Part shown: piece by piece, positions 58,311 to 64,000 of the stretch
How positions within the stretch are numbered: position 1 is the first letter of the stretch
How the letters are laid out: every line of letters starts with the position of its first letter
Assembly (NCBI RefSeq): GCF_030272615.1
Contig: NC_081405.1
Coordinates: 24,597,272 to 24,661,271, forward strand
Reading direction: 5' to 3'
Source of the DNA: Cryptomeria japonica
Lineage: Eukaryota; Streptophyta; Pinopsida; Cupressales; Cupressaceae
Length of the DNA stretch: 64,000 nucleotides
Notes under the pieces: generated by a model
What the model was told of the DNA's origin: nothing
What the model saw: the letters and a program-made list of their open reading frames with translations, nothing else
Database searches by the model: none
Position numbers and translations under genes: made by a program

Positions 58311-61300
58311 ATGGCTTCCACATCTCATACCAGTTCAAGCACCTCCATTGAGTCACAAAGTTTCATTCAGAGGAAGTCCAAGTATAATGTCTTGTCACAA
58401 GTTCCAGCTGGAGTCATAGTTGAAGAAGGAATTTTAAATTATATTGATTGTAAGATAGAAGACCTAGGGTCCTTAGCCATTCATACTCAATAGGTCTATT
58501 TTGCGGAAAGGACAAAAGGATCAAACCGGAGTTCAGTATCTTAGAGAAGAAGAAACTCCATAATGCAGTATATTTTTTGGAAGACTTCATAGAGGATCAC
58601 ATCAAGATTATCTTGAGCAGAGTCCATGGTGACAAGATGTACCTGGAGAGAACGCATGATATCACGCTTGAGGCAATTCATGTAGTCACCGGTTTCTACA
58701 ACACAGGGGAAGTGCCAACCCTGAGAACGGTAAGCAAAACGGAAATGACCAAGCTCACTGGTTCAACAAGTGATTCACGAGGTATGACAATTAATCCCAT
58801 CAAGGATGAACTAGTAAAATACACCTGCATGGTAATAGGCTATAGAACATTCTCAACCAGTAGGATTAATTATGTATCTACTGCAGTGGTAAATGTCGCT
58901 TACCAGATGATTTTAGAGGATAAATCATTTGACTTATGCACCGGTATGTAGAGGCAACTCCTATTAAATCTTAAGGCAATCAAAAAGGACAATTCACTGA
59001 GATTTAAGTTTGGACAACTACTGGTAGGGTTGTTTTTCTATTTCCAAGGCTACTTTCCGGGTGTAGGAGATGTCCAGTGGTCCCCTGACCAACCAGTAAC
59101 CAAGCAGATAAAGGAAAGTGTGCAAGCCATTGGAACCAACTACCCTGAGGTACTGAACAAATACTTTGATGAGTTCAAAAAAAAGATGAGTCAGAGGGTA
59201 CGAATGTTAGGTGACATAGTGAAGAAGTATGAAGATGACATCTGTTTCACTATTTAGGTGGACAAATGTCTAATGGAGGCTATTGAGCCTAGAATGGAGG
59301 AAGTGGAGCCTATGGGCTATGAGGTCATGTTTGACATGATGGAAGGGTATGCTTCAACCCTTATTGCCTCACCTCTTGATCCAAAGGCTAAGCGAACCAG
59401 AACCTACTTGGAGAGGATCGCACCGGTTGAAGAACCATCAGTGAAGAAGGGAAAATAACCGACAGCCAAGAAAGCTAAGGCAATGCTTGCAGCATCAGTA
59501 CCAGCTACCACTGCGACTCCAAGAGTGACCAAGCAGTCACTGGCAAAGAAGAAACCGGAGGTAACACCGGCAAAAGTCTTCGAAAGAAAGAAGAAGACTA
59601 AGGAAAATGAACCGGACTCCGAAGAAACTGAGTCTGATGAACAGCCAAAGAAGGCTAGACAGACCAAGAAGATGAAGAAGAATGAACCGACAACATCTCC
59701 ACCGGTAAATATAGATATCTCCTCTTACAAACCTTTGACACATTGTCAAAGAATAGTAAAGAATATTAGAAGAAAGTAACTTCATGATTTAATAGATTAT
59801 TATGATGAATTCAATAGTGAAGAAAAAGATGAAGTACTGCAGGAAATCATTCTTTATTTATGTAAAAATGACCGGTCACCATCAGAGATTAAATCTCAGA
59901 CACCGGATTCATTATTTAAAGCATTGGATAACAAATGGTGCATTGCCATTGAAAAGGAACAAGATATTAGGGAGAAAGTTTTTGCACAGTACTTCCCCAA
60001 ACTCTCAAATTTAGAATTATTTGATGTATTGGATCAAAATAAAGGTCTCTTCTTCACAAGGAGAAGAAGACTCTGGTTGTTGGAGACGAGAGTTGATGAT
60101 GTAGAAAAGGATACACATCAACACATGGCCCATGCTATCAGCTTTCACAAAGCTCGAATGGCCAACCTCCAAGTGGAAAAGGAACTGGTTATTTCCAAAC
60201 CGGATGAGGTTTTTGATGAGGAAGGAAACCTAGTGGAGGAACCAATCGACACCATAGATGTCAATGCCATGGATATAGAAGATGTCACTGAGGACACACC
60301 TTATGAGGGAACTGAATAGGGGCAATAGGCCGATCAGGGTGGTGAACAAGTTGTGGACACACAGCAAGTGGCAAAAGAACAGGAAGAGAAAAAGAAGAAG
60401 GCTGAAGATGAGAAACAGAAAAAAGAGGAAGAGAAGAGAAAAGAGGAAGAGGAGAAAAGAAAAGATGAAGAGAAGAAGAAGAAAGAAGAAGAAAGGAAGA
60501 AGAAAGAAGAAGATGACAAGGAAGAAAAGAATAATCAGGAAGAAGAAGAAAAGAGGAAGAAGGAAGAGGAAGAAAAGAAGAAGAAAGAAGAGGAGAAGAA
60601 GAAGAAGGAAGAGGAAGAGAAGAAGAAAAAGGAAGAGGAAGAGAAGAAGAAGAGGGAAGAAGAAGAAAAGGAAGAGCAGAAGAGTAGAGCAGAGGAGAAG
60701 AAAAAGGTAGAGGAAGACAAGGAAGAAGAGAAGAGAAGAGAAGCGGAAAAGAAGAAAGCTGAAGAAGCCAAGGAACGAGAAGTGGCAAAAAGCTCTCAGG
60801 TGGAGACTCCGAAGGAAACTAGAAGTCAACCCTCACCGGTTGATCTCTCTAGTCCTATCGATCTCCAATATGCAAGTGAGTCGGAGCTTATGCAGAGCAT
60901 CAAGGTTGCTCAAGAGCACCTTGAGATCATTCACAGGAAAAAGGAATGGGACATTATTCAGGCAACTGTAGAAATAGTTACCGGTTTAATCCCCAGTACT
61001 AATCTTCCTGACACTGATTCATCACTAGCACAACTCAAACTTCTATGTACTTTAGTGGATGATCAGGTGTAGGGTTTAGAAGAAGTAGCAGAGGCCAATG
61101 TAAAGAAAGAGCACCAAAAGGCTCTTAATGTTGCTCTCGTGAAGAAACTAAATGAGCTTAGGCCTGAACTGCTAAAGGATCAAAAGGACATAAGGAGTGC
61201 CTTGGATGAGGGAAACTTGCTACTCAGCAAAATCTGTCAATCTCATCTATTCTATGATGATGTGCTAGCTAAGAAGCAACAGCTTCAAACAAACTTACAG

Positions 61301-61672
61301 TCCTACTTAAGCACATTCAAGACTCCTTATGACTCCTTTGCAGCATATGGGCAAACCGTTCACTGGTTCCAGATCCAGTCAGCCAAGATAGAGAAAGAGA
61401 TCAGCACAAGGTCTAGGGATTTGTAGGAGCTTCAACTGGTATTACTTCCACGACTACAAATTCTCCATAAATGCTATCTAAACCTTGATGCCCTGACAGT
61501 CACACAAGAATTGAGCACAATAGATGCCATGGAGGAATAGGTATCACAAATGCAGATAGAGAAGGAAGTGGCGACCTCCCTACTTGAGTCTTGGTCTCTT
61601 TCCATGAAACAATTTTTGTAGGACTATAAAGCGGTTTTTGACAAGTATTATTCATTATTGTCATAAAATCTT
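58311..61672 (+). pseudogene. E3 ORF2: long protein of unknown function with Glu/Lys-rich repeat
   Basis: Begins MASTSHTSSSTSIESQSF (an upstream in-frame ATG lies at 58290). After a frameshift near 58500-58570 one frame runs to about 61620. An N-terminal globular part reads IKIILSRVHGDKMYLERTHD and later FYFQGYFPGVGDVQWSPDQP. A Lys/Pro-rich linker (59460-59700) is followed by a second globular part near 59920-60310, a Glu/Lys repeat at 60372-60790, and a helical C-terminal part (KKLNELRPELLKDQKDIRSA). In-frame stops near 58949, 59255, 59456, 59777, 60317, 61070, 61424, 61539 and 61618 are TAG or TAA, mostly where Gln fits. I do not recognise the family. It could be an acquired host gene or an old element protein. 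Confidence 0.6.
60372..60790 (+). repeat. Purine tract coding a Glu/Lys-rich repeat in E3 ORF2
   Basis: About 420 bp almost purely A and G, built of GAAGAG/AAGAAG/GAGGAA triplets, translating to runs such as KKKEEEEKKKKEEEE. It predicts a long charged helix. The same strand bias makes pyrimidine-strand ORFs on the other side that are not genes. Confidence 0.9.
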
Positions 61673-61942
61673 TTATATATATGGAAATAGGTTTTTCAGC
61701 GGTACTTTGTCATTGTTGGCAAAGAGGGAGAAGTATATGGTTTTAAAATTTTGAAATTTTGATATATGTTGTGATATATGCTATATGCTTTGATGATTAT
61801 GATTTGAATGCAAAATTGCTATACACTTTGTTGATTAAGGGATAGTGTATATGCTTAGGGGGAGCAATTTTGTTAATGGCAAGTTTTTGTTGCAAAACAC
61901 TTAGATGTCAAAATTTAATTTTCCTAAGTGTTGCCATCAATG

Positions 61943-61956
61943 CCAAAGGGGGAGAT
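61943..61956 (+). other. E3 polypurine tract
   Basis: CCAAAGGGGGAGAT directly before the 3' LTR, matching the copia-A and copia-B tracts. Confidence 0.85.
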
Positions 61957-63139
61957 TGTTGGCATTTTTTATGTTTATGTTGTGATTGTCATTGATGGAT
62001 ACACACTTGTATTGGGATCCCCTTTATATGTATGAGCTCATGCTCAACTGGTATTTGTTCCAACCGATATGTTGTATTCTAGTCTTTAGACTAGTAGTGA
62101 TTTTGCAGAATGTGTTTCCCGGTTTGAAGCAGCATGTCGACCCCAAGCGGTTCGTAGATCACAAGCGATATGAGGGAGCAAAGCGGCACAACACATTCTT
62201 ACCAGTCTTTATTTTTGTCAAACCGACAACCGGTATTTTGTATGAACCGGTAATACTCTGTGATGAGTTACCAACCGACATTTTGTGATGAGTTACCAAT
62301 CCACTGATTGTTTGACAGTGTCGACACATTAATGGTGATTCCTGTGTCGTGTTACTAAGTATGTCTAGGTTCATTGAACCTAGGAAATTGTAAACAAATC
62401 CCATTGGACTGACATAAAATCAGATTCCTTTAAAAGGACATCATGTCTAGGGTTTTAGGTTGTTGTGAAAAGGGTTAATGTTGAGCTAGGGTTTAAGGTG
62501 GATGTTGAGTTGTTGGAAGAGCGATCTTATCTGAGAAGATCGAGCTGTAACTAAGAGAGAGATAGAGAAGACTAAAGTAATGCTGGGATGCATTAGCTGT
62601 GAGCAATACTGGATCTAACCAAGCAGTTTGTGCTATTAGATAGATCAAACACTTGTTGATTACTCACATCTTTAACAAGTCAGTAGCCCCTAACCGGGTA
62701 GGCCTCAAAGCCTTTGTAAAATCCTCTAACAAGGTGGTTCACACATGTGAATCTAAAGTCCTCTAACAAGGTAGTCTTTAATCGAACTTATCTCCTAACA
62801 GAGATTGAGATTCCTAATAGGATATGTTCTGGTGAAGAACATTGTAAGACCTTAACTGGTCTGACCTTAACCAGTCTGGTTTCTATTCTATAGATAGTGA
62901 CTTGTGAGTTACATCTCACCGTGGGTTTTTTCCAGTTGGGTTTCCATGTCAAATATCTTGTGTTATGGTTTTATTGCTTTTGTGGGTGAATGTTTTATTC
63001 ACATTTTGGTTTGTATGTGTGGTAACCAGTTTGACTGTCAGACTGCTTTACCGGTTTATCTTTAGACTATGTAAGTGTTTTAGTGCAAAGATTTTTGGCA
63101 TACTAATTCACCCCCCCCCCCCCTTCTTAGTATTCATCA
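61957..63139 (+). repeat. E3 3' LTR
   Basis: 1183 bp, close to the 5' LTR. The length difference comes partly from a duplicated GACCTTAACTGGTCT phrase near 62850 and a C-run (63112-63123). Confidence 0.95.
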
Positions 63140-63144
63140 AACAT

Positions 63145-64000
63145 ATGATCCCAAACTAGTGATCAATGCATCTCCATACAGAACTTCCAATTCCAAGTGT
63201 ATATGAACATCTTGGAAGATCACTAAGACCAAACAAAGAAACAACAAACCATAAACATGTAGCATGTCCTTGTACAAATACCTCTAAGTGTCAATTACGC
63301 CAAGTAAGATCTCCTTCACATCTCCAAGAGAAAATCCATAACAATATCCAACCCATTCAACCTCAAGAGATAAAACATAACATATGTATCATGTATCTAC
63401 ATGGATGTAAGCCTCTCAAAGAAGATTAGACTACTCCATTTCCTATTTCAGGAACTCATCCCACTACCATCCCCTATGATCATTATAAAATAAAACACAT
63501 TCCAAGGAGATAACCATGATATCCATCTCTCACAATGAATCCTCTAGAACTATCTAACTTAGCTCAAGATCCATGAATATGAAAGAAAATAATAAACCAC
63601 TTAAGAGAAACAATGGGCAATGCCTCTCAAGTTATAAATTGCTGAGTTGCTCCTCCAAGATATCCAAGTCATCATGAATCATCCAAGAGCAATCTCCTCA
63701 TAGGTCTCTATTGAACTCATGTTCAACCAAGGTGTAGGCTCCTCGGACTTCCAACTGAAATCTCATCAAGAGTAACCATCTCAGCATATGTTTGTCATCT
63801 CAAGAGAACTATAGCTTCACCTAAGTCTCAATGTATCCATGAGTACCAACAAATGATCAATCCATGCCAAACTCCAAATCCATCTCTATACTCCCATGAA
63901 GTTCTCAAGCATATGACCAATGCACCCATTACAAATAAAACTCACTAGACCACTATCAAAGCTCCAACCTGCAAAATTAGGAACCCATTGTTGGTTCCCA
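63145..64000. other. Unassigned stretch right of E3
   Basis: Resumes the A- and C-rich sequence cut by E3 at 55372. No coding motif, LTR edge or RNA gene seen. Confidence 0.4.

Larger units (their letters stand above)
55378..63139 (+). mobile_element. E3: complete non-autonomous LTR retrotransposon with two long ORFs
   Basis: A 7762-bp element with LTRs 55378-56539 and 61957-63139, both starting TGTTGGCATTTTTTATG and ending TATTCATCA. The target duplication AACAT is exact (55373-55377 and 63140-63144). An initiator-Met primer site and a copia-style purine tract are present. The internal region codes a zinc-knuckle ORF1 and a long ORF2 of unknown function; no protease, integrase, reverse transcriptase or RNase H was recognised. 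The LTR start, primer site and purine tract match the copia-B style, so a copia relative is the likely source of enzymes. Confidence 0.95.

Noticed and set aside
60230-60829. Minus-strand Leu/Ser/Phe-rich ORFs
   Set aside because: They are the complement of the purine-only Glu/Lys repeat in E3 ORF2; the strand has no stops because of base composition.
1-64000. tRNA, rRNA or other structural RNA genes
   Set aside because: None recognised; the tRNA-like matches are short primer binding sites of retroelements.

Overview
The window looks like intergenic DNA from a large, repeat-packed plant genome. Nearly everything that can be assigned is LTR retrotransposon, in nested layers. The only intact, host-like protein-coding gene seen is an intronless tryptophan synthase beta-type gene at 18093-19484. 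The long LTRs, many gag-only elements, telomere-like interstitial repeats and sparse genes fit a gymnosperm, perhaps a conifer. That placement is inference; no marker in the window fixes the species.

Layout. 1-10.9 kb: a decayed Ty1/copia element (copia-A) whose integrase is split by a complete non-autonomous Ty3-like element (E1, 1113-7970). 10.9-11.7 kb: degenerate telomere-like DNA. 11.7-18 kb: AT-rich DNA holding a ~1.2 kb foldback repeat and an LTR scrap. 18.1-19.5 kb: the tryptophan synthase beta-type gene. 20.96-22.03 kb: about 17 regularly spaced near-palindromes (~48 bp period) just upstream of a long unrecognised reading frame (22159-33589). That frame is split by a complete Ty1/copia element (copia-B, 22656-30396, TSD AATAC). 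33.6-42.2 kb: an LTR of another copia-type element (copia-D) split by a second non-autonomous Ty3-like element (E2, 34118-41972, TSD CCTAC), a relative of E1. 43.0-48.6 kb: a reverse-oriented element (E4, TSD CTATG) carrying decayed pieces of importin beta and an ankyrin-repeat gene, inserted at the start codon of the copia-D gag, which resumes at 48595. 50.6-55.4 kb: minus-strand LTR scraps and unassigned DNA. 55378-63139: a complete non-autonomous element (E3, TSD AACAT) with a zinc-knuckle ORF1 and a long ORF2 of unknown function. 63.1-64 kb: unassigned.

How the parts relate. Copia-B is the only element with recognisable gag, protease, integrase, RT and RNase H all present, although it is broken by stops. 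E1, E2, E3, E4 and copia-D lack reverse transcriptase here and would need enzymes supplied in trans. Most nonsense codons I could inspect sit where CAG or CAA (Gln), or sometimes CGA (Arg), is expected, a pattern consistent with deamination of methylated cytosine in silenced DNA. The tryptophan synthase-like gene stays open across 463 codons.

Best leads: the regularly spaced palindrome array, the gene-fragment-carrying element E4, the tryptophan synthase beta homologue with changed active-site positions, and the conserved hairpin units in E1 and E2 LTRs.
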